This document shows, one piece after another, positions 17,911 through 26,178 of a stretch of 55,808 nucleotides of DNA. The stretch is taken from NCBI RefSeq assembly GCF_017115045.1, contig NZ_JABXKK010000037.1, positions 1-55,808 of the forward strand, read 5' to 3'. The translations under genes and the position numbers were made by a program. How positions within the stretch are numbered: position 1 is the first letter of the stretch; each line of letters begins with the position of its first letter. The notes below the pieces were generated by a model. That model searched no databases. It was not told where the DNA came from and was given only the letters and a program-made list of their open reading frames with translations. Source of the stretch: Nostoc sp. NMS8 (GTDB lineage: Bacteria; Cyanobacteriota; Cyanobacteriia; Cyanobacteriales; Nostocaceae).

Positions 17911-19140
17911 ATGCTACTAAAAACCAAAAACTATCACCGCAAATTAAGTCAGCTTTTAATTTTTTGCGTAAGTAGTAGTTTGTTAATTACAAGTAATGTG
18001 CTGCCTATAAATGCTTTGGGAAAACCTCAAAATTTTCAAGGCTTTATAATTGCCAAGTCACCCGATGAGAGACAACCAGAAGCAGTAAAAAAAGGAATTG
18101 AGCAAATTCCTGCTTCTCAAGCCTCAGTATCTCCAAGACGGAAGATATCTGTTGATTCACCAATACAGCAGACTCCTCGTGCATCATCTAGCACAGAAGA
18201 TTCTCAGCCAACTTCTAGCGTTTCAAATGATAGCTCTAATTCTAGATCGTCTGGACGCAGGATTTCTAACTCAAACTCTAATCGTTCCAATGGTGGTACA
18301 TCTAGATCGTCTGGAGGTAGAACTGCTAACTCAAACGCAAATCGTTCTAATGGTAGCTCTGAAAGAGTTCGCAAGCCAAGTTCTAATGTAACGACAGGGA
18401 ACCAAAATCTCAATAATTCAGCCCTTTCTTCTGCTACACCTACTTATAAAGAGATTAACTTTGTAGATGTTGCATTGGGCATTCTGAGTAAAGGTGACTT
18501 TAAATCTGAAGGTAGATATTTCCATTTCTACGAGTTTGAAGGGAGAGAAAATCAATTAATCCAAATTAGGCTTGTTGGTAGTAATGATACACGCAGATCA
18601 AATAACTTGAGTTTAAAACCCTTGTTGTTTCTGCACGATCCTGATAATAATATCATCGTCAAAAAAGGTGCTTTGGATAAAAGCAGTGGTGGCGATGATG
18701 CATTTATTTTTGCACGGCTGCCGAAAAATGGCATTTACAAGATTGCAGTTACTAGCCAAGCTCCCGGAGAGATAGGTCGCTATAGTTTGGCTTTGAGGAA
18801 TGACAGAGCTAGCTATACTTTAGATGAATCAGATCAATTAACTGCCAAAAGCTCAATCCTGAAACAAAATGGCGGCGCTTACAATGTTTCTAATTTTCAA
18901 GGCAAAAAAAATCAGCTTGTAAGTATTCGTGTAGATAGTGTTGATGAAGAGTTTTCGCCTTATGTAGCTCTGCTAAATTCTCAAGGACAGGCGATCGCTA
19001 TCGATAAAGACAAAGATAAAAATGGTGTGTACAGTGCTTTAATTGACCGAGCTAGGCTGCCTGAAGATGACACTTATTATATAGTTGTTACTTCCAAGAA
19101 TCCACAGGAACGCGGTAGATACAGATTAACTATATTTTAA
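17911..19140 (+). CDS. Secreted protein with two PPC-like domains
   Basis: 409 aa from the ATG at 17911, chosen because AGGAG (17899-17903) lies seven bases upstream; an in-frame ATG 13 codons earlier has no such site. A signal peptide (about 1-36, LLIFCVSSSLLITSNVLPINALG then a likely cleavage) precedes a long Ser/Asn/Arg-rich linker (about 80-165). Two copies of a bacterial pre-peptidase C-terminal-like beta domain follow (about 175-295 and 300-409), each ending GRYSLAL or GRYRLTIF. No catalytic domain is attached. The protein is probably periplasmic or extracellular and binds a ligand or cell surface. It lies between two WD40 kinase genes, a position that hints at a sensing partner but does not prove it. 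Confidence 0.8.
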   Translation: MLLKTKNYHRKLSQLLIFCVSSSLLITSNVLPINALGKPQNFQGFIIAKSPDERQPEAVKKGIEQIPASQASVSPRRKISVDSPIQQTPRASSSTEDSQPTSSVSNDSSNSRSSGRRISNSNSNRSNGGTSRSSGGRTANSNANRSNGSSERVRKPSSNVTTGNQNLNNSALSSATPTYKEINFVDVALGILSKGDFKSEGRYFHFYEFEGRENQLIQIRLVGSNDTRRSNNLSLKPLLFLHDPDNNIIVKKGALDKSSGGDDAFIFARLPKNGIYKIAVTSQAPGEIGRYSLALRNDRASYTLDESDQLTAKSSILKQNGGAYNVSNFQGKKNQLVSIRVDSVDEEFSPYVALLNSQGQAIAIDKDKDKNGVYSALIDRARLPEDDTYYIVVTSKNPQERGRYRLTIF

Positions 19141-19203
19141 GCTCGATATCCATTGTTCTCGCAACGCGATCGCTATAGCTGAAAACAATGTGAGACTATA
19201 GCA

Positions 19204-19344
19204 ATGCTAAGTTGGGAAAGTCCATCATCAAAAACTCGATATATGGAAATTGAAGGAAAGCAAAATCCATTAGATGGCGAACCTAATGAATACAAAAATC
19301 GGCGTGTTTTACCAATTCCTTTAGACGTAATCAGTTTTAACTGA
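19204..19344 (+). CDS. Possible small protein, 46 aa
   Basis: ATG start, soluble, rich in charged residues and Pro, ending RRVLPIPLDVISFN. The composition looks coding rather than random, but there is no strong ribosome binding site and no recognised family. It lies 63 bases after the PPC-protein stop on the same strand and could be co-transcribed with it. Confidence 0.35.
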   Translation: MLSWESPSSKTRYMEIEGKQNPLDGEPNEYKNRRVLPIPLDVISFN

Positions 19345-19440
19345 TTTTTATAGCTGATGCCACAATATCCTTTGAATTTGAACAAAAAGAGACAAAAAGT
19401 AAACTTGTTCAATAATTCTCTGTCATCCACCAGTCAGCAC

Positions 19441-21477
19441 TTACTGAGACAACCGCCAAATCTTAATAGTATTGTCTTCACTAGCACTGACAAGGGTTTT
19501 GTCATCAGGACTGAAGGTAACGGATGTCACGGTGTTGGTGTGCCCTGCCAATGTGAGAATTTCCTCACCTGTGGCTGGATTCCACAGTTTGATGGTGCGA
19601 TCGCGGCTACCACTAGCAAGAATTTTACCGTTGGCGCTGAAGGCTACGGATGTGACAGTGTTGCTATGTCCCGCCAGTGTGCGAATTTCTCTACCAGTAT
19701 GTAGATCCCAAAGTTTGATGGTGCGATCGCGGCTACCACTAGCTAAAATTTTACCATCTGGGCTAATAGCTACGGTTGTGACTGTTTGAAAATTTCCTTC
19801 TAGCGTGCGAATTGGGTATCCCTTTGTTAAATTCCAGATTTTGATCGTCTTGTCAAAACTGCCACTAGCCAGGATCACGCTGTCGGGGCTGATGGCTACT
19901 GAACGCACCCAAAATGTATGCCCTGCTAGTGTCCGAATTTGCTCTCCTGTTGCTAAATCCCAAATTTTGATCGTGTTGTCATCACTACCAGTAACCAGAG
20001 TCTCGCTATCAGCACTGATGGCTAGGGCATGAACTGAATCAGAATGCCCCATGAGAGTGCGAATTTGTTTTCGTGTTGTCAGATTCCAGATTTTAATGGT
20101 GTTGTCATCGCTGGCACTAACCAGAATTTTGCCATCTGGGCTAATTACTACGACATTCACCGGCTGAAAATGCCCGTTGAGTGAAGAGATTTGTTTTCCA
20201 GTTGCGAGATTCCAAAGTTTGATTGTGCTATTGTCGCCACTGCTGGCAATGGTTTTGCCATCGGGGCTGATGGCGACAGATAAAACTGAGTTTTCGTGTG
20301 CTTTGAGGGTGTTAATTAGGGAAACCCTATCCAAAGTAATCTTTAGTGGTTGACCTAAAAGCGCTTCATCTTTGCCAGAATTATTATGGTGAATCAACCT
20401 AGAAACCAAAGTGGTCTGAATCTGGCGAAAATGTTTATACCAAGATTCTCCAAAGCCGAACAACATAATCAAAGCACTTACCAAGATTAGAATTCTCAGT
20501 AAGGGATAACTTTTTGGTAAAGATGGTGCCCTAGTTGGTGGTATTTTCCCAGATGATTTACCCGCTGGTGGTAAGGCGAGGAGTTGTTTTGGGGTCAAGT
20601 CTCTAAGGACTTCATCGGCTGACTGGTAACGTTCATGAATATCTTTTTTCAAAAGCTTGTCGATGACAAAATCCAACTCAGGATTTAATGGACTCCGTAA
20701 ATATGCCCGCCAATTACTCACCCAGGCGTACCCAGATTCCATCCACAACTGAAAGGGCGAATTTCCTGTTAGCAGATGAAAGCAGGTAGCCCCCACACCA
20801 AACAAGTCGCTGGCGGGGAAAGCTTTACCATCTCGAATCTGTTCTAGGGGAGAATAACCATGTGAACCAATGGATGTGCCAGATTTTTGCTGAACTTTGG
20901 CGGTGAATTGCTTTGAGGAACCAAAATCAATCAGGCTTAATCGCCCATCGCTTTTATGGCGGATAATATTTTCTGGCTTGATGTCCCGATGAATGACTTT
21001 GCGATCGTGGATAAATTTTAGAATGGGTAATAAATCTAGCAAAATAGATTGAATTTCCCTAGCGTTATAAGACTTGCGCTGTTGCAACTCCTTTAACAAA
21101 TTCTCCCCATTGATAAACTGCTGCACCAAGTATAGGCAGCCATCTTGCTCAAAGTAAGCTATTAAAGTTGGAATTTGGGGATGTTCCCCAAGGTCTTGTA
21201 GACGCTGGGCTTCTTCAGCAAACAACTCCATCGCCTTTTTTTGCGACCAAGTTCCTTGAAATTTTGGAGCTAACTGCTTGATAACACAACGTTCATTGAG
21301 TTTATCTACATCTTCTGATAGATAGGTTCTGCCAAATCCCCCCTCATCTGAAAGGACTCGGATCACACGGAAGCGATTTCTTAAAAGTGACACCAGCGGG
21401 GTGCTACAACTTTGGCAAAACTTCTTTCCATTAGAATTCAGGGGATTTGAGCAATCGGGATTTAAGCAGCAGATCAT
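19441..21477 (-). CDS. Ser/Thr protein kinase with zinc ribbon, membrane segment and seven WD40 repeats (paralogue)
   Basis: 678 aa from the ATG giving MICCLNPDC; nine further upstream codons are open but not family-like. The order of parts equals that of the gene at 15300: cysteine ribbon, kinase (SDEGGFGRTY, VIHRDIKPEN, LIDFGSSK), a membrane helix (LILVSALIMLFGFG) and seven WD40 blades ending in TIKLW or TIKIW. The juxtamembrane parts differ much more than the kinase and propeller, so the duplication is not recent. Catalytic residues are intact. It shares orientation with the 15300 gene but is about 2 kb upstream of it, with the PPC gene between, so it has its own promoter. Confidence 0.92.
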   Translation of the reverse strand: MICCLNPDCSNPLNSNGKKFCQSCSTPLVSLLRNRFRVIRVLSDEGGFGRTYLSEDVDKLNERCVIKQLAPKFQGTWSQKKAMELFAEEAQRLQDLGEHPQIPTLIAYFEQDGCLYLVQQFINGENLLKELQQRKSYNAREIQSILLDLLPILKFIHDRKVIHRDIKPENIIRHKSDGRLSLIDFGSSKQFTAKVQQKSGTSIGSHGYSPLEQIRDGKAFPASDLFGVGATCFHLLTGNSPFQLWMESGYAWVSNWRAYLRSPLNPELDFVIDKLLKKDIHERYQSADEVLRDLTPKQLLALPPAGKSSGKIPPTRAPSLPKSYPLLRILILVSALIMLFGFGESWYKHFRQIQTTLVSRLIHHNNSGKDEALLGQPLKITLDRVSLINTLKAHENSVLSVAISPDGKTIASSGDNSTIKLWNLATGKQISSLNGHFQPVNVVVISPDGKILVSASDDNTIKIWNLTTRKQIRTLMGHSDSVHALAISADSETLVTGSDDNTIKIWDLATGEQIRTLAGHTFWVRSVAISPDSVILASGSFDKTIKIWNLTKGYPIRTLEGNFQTVTTVAISPDGKILASGSRDRTIKLWDLHTGREIRTLAGHSNTVTSVAFSANGKILASGSRDRTIKLWNPATGEEILTLAGHTNTVTSVTFSPDDKTLVSASEDNTIKIWRLSQ

Positions 21478-21911
21478 GATCTGACAGGCGCGACTGCATG
21501 ACAACTTAGGCTAAGTTTGCCCCGAACTTTCCCTTAATAAAATTGACTCTCGGTTACTGGTGGTAGAAACCCCTGTTCTGGGGATTGGGGAATTACTTAT
21601 ATAGTTAGCGTTTGTAAATAGTAGTCAGTCTTCCTCTTCTGTGGAAAACTACGAGAGCCATAAGATTAATTATTCTATCGATTATATAATAATTTGAATA
21701 TAAATAATTTTCTGAAATATTAAACCTAGTAAATTTGCTTGTATATTGACAAGCAATAACAAACTAAGTATTGAAGATAAACCCTGATTAATTAATCATC
21801 ACTGAATATCAAGTATAGTTAAAATAATTACTAAATTTGTTTTGGCTATTTTAAATCGCAGATGATTAGTTATTCATTTGATACTTAAGATCAAAAATGC
21901 TTCTAGCTGTG
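21478..21911. other. Intergenic, AT-rich, no gene seen
   Basis: About 430 bases between two minus-strand kinase genes, strongly A/T-rich. It holds the promoter side of the WD40 kinase gene. No ORF or repeat worth calling. Confidence 0.5.
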
Positions 21912-23003
21912 CTACCTTGTTTCCTTGAGCCTTGCTCTCAATTTCCGAATGGCATTAGCAGTTCTGGCTACAGGTGGCATGTATACATCATAATTTTCGT
22001 ATTGTATAATTTCGTGTTTTGTAATTTCATATTTGGTAATTTCGTGTTGCGTAATACTTCTATTATTCAATTTTTGGGTAGTTAAACAGTTCGCCAAATT
22101 AGGTGAATAGCGATCATTACCTAAAGCTTTGATCACTTCATCAGCAGTCTTAAATCGATCCTCTAAGGTAATTTTCACCATCTTTCCTAAAATCTGGGCG
22201 AAACTGTTACTGATATTTACGTGTTTTTGCCAAGATATTTCACCAGTGTTATGGTCGTAATCCAGTTCTAAAGGGCTTTTTGCTGTCAACATATAAATAC
22301 AAGTTATACCCAGTGCATAAATATCACTGGCATAAACTGGACGCAGAGAAAACTGTTCAGGTGGTGCAAATCCCCTAGTCCCGATAAAGTTGGTATTTGC
22401 GTGATTAATTGAGTTTTCACAAGCATCAGCTAATTGCTCTTTCACCGCACCAAAATCAATCAGCACTACCCGCCTATCATACTCACACCGCAATAAATTC
22501 TGGGGCTTAATATCCCGATGAATCACATGATGTTTATGAAGATACTGTAATACAGGTAATAATTCCTGTAGAAATTGCTTAACTGAGGCTTCACTTTTGG
22601 GCCCAGTTTGCCGCACTTCTCGCGCTAAAGTTAAACCCGGCACGTATTCTTGAATTAAAAAGAACTCTCCATTCGTCTGAAAGTAGTCTAATAGCATGGG
22701 AATTTGCGAATGACTACCGAGTTGACCCAAAGTTCTTGCTTCTTTTTCAAAGCGCATACATGCTCTTTGCCAACTTTGGGGGCTAGTTACTTTCGGACAA
22801 AGTTGTTTAATGACACACAGCGGATTCCCAGGTAATACGGCATTTTTGGCTAAAAAAGTGACGCCAAAACCACCTCGACCTAAAATTTGTAGTATTTCAT
22901 AGCGATCGCGAAATAACCGTTTAGAACCACACATCTGACCAAGCTGAGTTTGCTGTGAAATAATCTGTTGAGAATTCGTTATTTTCTGAGAAAAGCGATT
23001 CAT
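21912..23003 (-). CDS. Ser/Thr protein kinase, short form with pentapeptide-repeat-like tail
   Basis: 363 aa, ATG start. It has no cysteine ribbon, membrane segment or WD40 domain. A kinase domain (about 33-300) has glycine loop GRGGFGVTF, a lysine in CVIKQL, HRDIKPQN and LIDFGAVK, and the GTRGFAPPEQ activation segment, all intact. The tail has a five-residue near-repeat (EITKY, EITKH, EIIQY) encoded by 15-base units, then a basic end. It is the third kinase gene within 8 kb on the same strand. Probably a soluble cytoplasmic kinase; target unknown. Confidence 0.9.
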   Translation of the reverse strand: MNRFSQKITNSQQIISQQTQLGQMCGSKRLFRDRYEILQILGRGGFGVTFLAKNAVLPGNPLCVIKQLCPKVTSPQSWQRACMRFEKEARTLGQLGSHSQIPMLLDYFQTNGEFFLIQEYVPGLTLAREVRQTGPKSEASVKQFLQELLPVLQYLHKHHVIHRDIKPQNLLRCEYDRRVVLIDFGAVKEQLADACENSINHANTNFIGTRGFAPPEQFSLRPVYASDIYALGITCIYMLTAKSPLELDYDHNTGEISWQKHVNISNSFAQILGKMVKITLEDRFKTADEVIKALGNDRYSPNLANCLTTQKLNNRSITQHEITKYEITKHEIIQYENYDVYMPPVARTANAIRKLRARLKETR

Positions 23004-23810
23004 TAGTATAAAATATCTGCTCTGAAATGTCTCTAATTCTACGACAATTTTTTATTGGCAACAGTAAAATTACTGGGTCTTTGCCAAATCCTTATTAGTC
23101 TTCTATTAAAAATTTAAAAAGTAAAAATAAATTTTTGTAGAACTAAGTAAGTCGGCAATGATAAATCAAACTATGTTAACACCATTTTTTTGTGAAGCTG
23201 CATACAGCACTTACGGCAGCTATGAGGTACATTCTCAAAGCTGAAAGCTATGCTAAGAGAGGGACAAGGAGAAAATTGTATTGCATAATAGCGGGAAGCG
23301 CTGTATAATTCACCCCCGATGCCTTGGGGAGACTACAGGGGGTTATTATTATGTGCATTGTGCATCTTCATACAGAATTGGTATAAGTAATATAAAAATC
23401 TTAGAACATACTTGTAGTATATCGCCAAGTGTAATACAAACCTTTAATTCAGGGTACTTCTAGGTATTTTTGTGTGGCTGTCTTTAAATCTATTCTTGGG
23501 CAAGGTATATTTACTAATATTTCATACTTATAAAAATACAGCAGATTTCAAGTTAGTGGGGGACATGAGCTAAGTCTTAAAACCAGGTATAAAGCCATTT
23601 TGCTTCTGTTAGCGCAGCAGGGCGTAGCTCATTCTGACCGGAGCTTTCGGAGTCTCTGGCTCCGCTCCTAAATTCTGAATTCTGCTGTATATTCATTTAG
23701 CTTATATTCTCTAAAAGAAATATAAAATGCCGTTTTTAAGCAATTTTACTGATTTTGCTTCAAACTAAGAATATAGTCAACACCAATTTTCAAACGGAGA
23801 AGGTTAATAT
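23004..23810. other. Intergenic, no convincing gene
   Basis: About 800 A/T-rich bases upstream of the third kinase and of the small ORF at 23811. It includes a short imperfect palindrome around GGAGCTTTCGGAGTC...GGCTCCGCTCC (about 23640-23670). A 60-codon plus-strand frame at 23281 lacks support. Confidence 0.5.
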
Positions 23811-23945
23811 ATGAGTTTGATAGATGGTATATTCCTGACACTGTTAAATACTGTTGCCTGCCTAGCACTGCCTAAGCTGCTATCTCTAATTCTGCATGGC
23901 AAAAGTCAATACACTGAACCATTGCCATCTGCTTCACAAGATTAA
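23811..23945 (+). CDS. Small hydrophobic protein, 44 aa
   Basis: ATG preceded by GGAGAAGG (23796-23803), a very good ribosome binding site. The product begins MSLIDGIFLTLLNTVACLA, so it has one amphipathic or membrane helix, and ends in a polar SASQD tail. No family recognised. The start signal and compact ORF in an otherwise empty region make it likely to be translated. Confidence 0.55.
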   Translation: MSLIDGIFLTLLNTVACLALPKLLSLILHGKSQYTEPLPSASQD

Positions 23946-23989
23946 AACTGTGAAATTACCAGTTTTTCTTAGTGTTCACTGAGCTTATC

Positions 23990-24045
23990 TATAGCGGTTC
24001 CCATTCAGATGAGGTGCAACATTATATTGCAAGGTGTAGTAGCAC
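23990..24045. repeat. MITE-like repeat, truncated copy
   Basis: The left half of the element at 14877 and 32104: TATAGCGGTTCCCATTCAGA, then TGAGGTGCAACATTATATTG. The central palindrome and the right end are lost or diverged. Confidence 0.7.
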
Positions 24046-24099
24046 CGCACATTGGTGTCAACTTAGGTGAAAACAAGTCTAGAACTAGCTTTTAGATTG

Positions 24100-24130
24100 C
24101 CTCGTTCCCAGTCTGAGACTGGGAACGAGG
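24100..24130. repeat. 31-base perfect palindrome
   Basis: CCTCGTTCCCAGTCT and its exact complement separated by one G. It has no U-tract worth the name and lies in a 400-base gene-free stretch. It looks like a dispersed repeat of the host rather than a terminator of a known gene. Confidence 0.6.
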
Positions 24131-24361
24131 TTTTAAATAAATGATAGAATTGCACTTTATTTCCTTCTAAACACTTGTATTTTTTTATCATTTAAATATT
24201 ACTAAAAATTAGTATAGTTGGCGCGATCGCTAATCAGTAATATAATATCTTTTTACTTGTTGTATAAGAATAAACTAACTTTAGAAAAATGTCTGCGATC
24301 GCACATCTGGAGTTCATATTGTAACCTAGCAGTATCTAACAATTGACGTAGACAATATTTG

Positions 24362-25957
24362 ATGTACAGATTATTAAAAAATCCCATCTGGTTAAAAGCT
24401 TTAGTGATTTTTATATTAACATTGGGAATATTTTTTCGCTTTACTAATTTAGATAAAAAGATTTATTGGGGAGATGAAACTTTCACATCACTAAGACTTT
24501 CAGGCTACACAATAAAAGAGGTAAATAGCCAACTGTTTGACGGTAGAATAGTTACTATAGAAGACATCCAAAAATATCAACGCACCAATTCTCAAAAAGA
24601 TTTCACTGATACTATTAAAGGATTAGCATTAGAAGAACCGCAGCTTCCACCGCTATATTTTCTCATAGCTAGGTTTTGGGTAAAACTTTTTGGTAATTCT
24701 ATTGCAGTAACGCGGAGTATTTCTGCACTCATAAATCTGCTAATCTTCCCTTGCACCTATTGGTTGTGTTTAGAATTATTTGGTTCATCACTGGTAGGGT
24801 GGGTAGCAATGGCAATTATGGCTGTTTCACCTTTTAATATGTTGTATGCCCAGGAAGCAAGACCTTATAGTTTATGGGCAGTGACTATTCTTCTATCAAG
24901 TGCATCATTTTTGCGAGCATTGCGATTAAAAACAAAGCTGAGTTGGTTACTCTATGGAATAACGATAACTCTTGGCTTATACACATACTTACTCACTATA
25001 TTAGTAGCAATTGGGAACGGAGTATATGTGTTGATCATTGAACGCTTCCGATTTACTAAAACTGTCATTGCTTATATTCTCGCGTCATTATTGGCGATTC
25101 TAGCGTTTTTCCCGTGGATATTGGCTATTATTGTTAATTTTAATAGTTTTCGAGAAACTTCAAAGTGGGCATTTGAAACTATGCCAATATCAAATGTCAT
25201 TCAGGAATGGATGAGAAATATCAGCTATAGCTTTATGGATTTTTGGTATTTCTTTACATATTTTCCAGATTCTAAATTTAATCTATCTTTCGGTACTTAT
25301 CTAATTCCTCTACTTTTGATTTTGGTTGGATACTCAGTTTATTTTATTTGCCGTGAAACTCCTACAAATATCTCGATTTTTATTCTGACATTGATGGGTA
25401 CTAGCTCTCTACCCCTAATACTGTCAGATTTAGTTTCGGGGGGATATCGGTCGATTATGGCAAGATATTTTGTTCCTTCTTACATAGGTATTTATTTATC
25501 TGTAGCCTACTTATTTGCTAAAAAAATAAATTCTATAAATAGAGGGCTATTTATCACTAACTTATGGAAATTATCTTTGCTTGCTCTTCTAATGGGAGGA
25601 ATTATCTCTTTTTCTGTTAGTTGTCAGGCAGAAACTTGGTGGACTAAAAGAACTCTTGACCATGTTATAGTACCCAAGCTAATTAACCAAACTCCTCATC
25701 CACTATTAATCCTTGAAAACTCTATGCCAATGGTAGCTTCTCTTAGTTATTTACTTAATTCAGACGTTGAGTTCCAGTTTATAAAAACTAAAAAGCTCCA
25801 AATTGTTCCTGACAAATTCAGCAATGTGTTCTTACTGGAGTCTCCCAAATTTCCAGTAAATAAATTTGAGGAAGAGCAAAAATTCAAAGGGAAGCTTGTC
25901 TACAAAGGTCGAAAGCAAAATCTATGGAAACTAGAGGATAATTCAGGCGTAAAATAG
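24362..25957 (+). CDS. GT-C fold glycosyltransferase (GT39/ArnT-like)
   Basis: 531 aa from the ATG at 24362. About ten membrane helices. The first loop has the acidic WGDETFT motif expected of polyprenyl-phosphate-sugar dependent enzymes (ArnT, PMT, glycosyltransferase family 39), followed by PQLPPLYFLIARFWVKLFG and, after the next helices, YAQEARPYSLW, a family signature. It transfers a sugar from a lipid carrier to an acceptor at the periplasmic face of the inner membrane. The acceptor is unknown. It is a single gene with no partner synthesis genes nearby. Confidence 0.85.
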   Translation: MYRLLKNPIWLKALVIFILTLGIFFRFTNLDKKIYWGDETFTSLRLSGYTIKEVNSQLFDGRIVTIEDIQKYQRTNSQKDFTDTIKGLALEEPQLPPLYFLIARFWVKLFGNSIAVTRSISALINLLIFPCTYWLCLELFGSSLVGWVAMAIMAVSPFNMLYAQEARPYSLWAVTILLSSASFLRALRLKTKLSWLLYGITITLGLYTYLLTILVAIGNGVYVLIIERFRFTKTVIAYILASLLAILAFFPWILAIIVNFNSFRETSKWAFETMPISNVIQEWMRNISYSFMDFWYFFTYFPDSKFNLSFGTYLIPLLLILVGYSVYFICRETPTNISIFILTLMGTSSLPLILSDLVSGGYRSIMARYFVPSYIGIYLSVAYLFAKKINSINRGLFITNLWKLSLLALLMGGIISFSVSCQAETWWTKRTLDHVIVPKLINQTPHPLLILENSMPMVASLSYLLNSDVEFQFIKTKKLQIVPDKFSNVFLLESPKFPVNKFEEEQKFKGKLVYKGRKQNLWKLEDNSGVK

Positions 25958-26000
25958 GGAGCATCTCACTTTTGTAACAACACGCCTACTCTGGCGAATG

Positions 26001-26113
26001 GAATTCGCCGCTATACAAACAAAACCCACCTCCGTGGGTTTAAAATTCTTTGAGTCCGCGTAGACGGACTTAGTTTGTGTAGCCGCGATTTCTAATCGCC
26101 TGGTATATTTGCT
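26001..26113. repeat. Fold-back palindromic repeat, copy 3
   Basis: Ends GAATTCGCCGCTATACAAAC and GTTTGTGTAGCCGCGATTTC are complementary at 16 of 20 positions. Two inner stems are AAACCCACCTCCGTGGGTTT and AGTCCGCGTAGACGGACT. It lies between the glycosyltransferase and recQ, which converge on it. Confidence 0.75.
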
Positions 26114-26178
26114 CGAACAGAATTCATTCTGACTCCTGAATTCTGTTCGAGAAAATTAGGTAAGAGAGAAAAATACAA

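Noticed and set aside
15300..21477. The DNA repeats of the two WD40 genes as a mobile or CRISPR-like array
   Set aside because: They are protein-coding blades of about 126 bases with varied sequence, not direct DNA repeats.
23281..23463. 60-codon ORF
   Set aside because: Cys/Tyr/Ile-rich, no start signal, likely chance.
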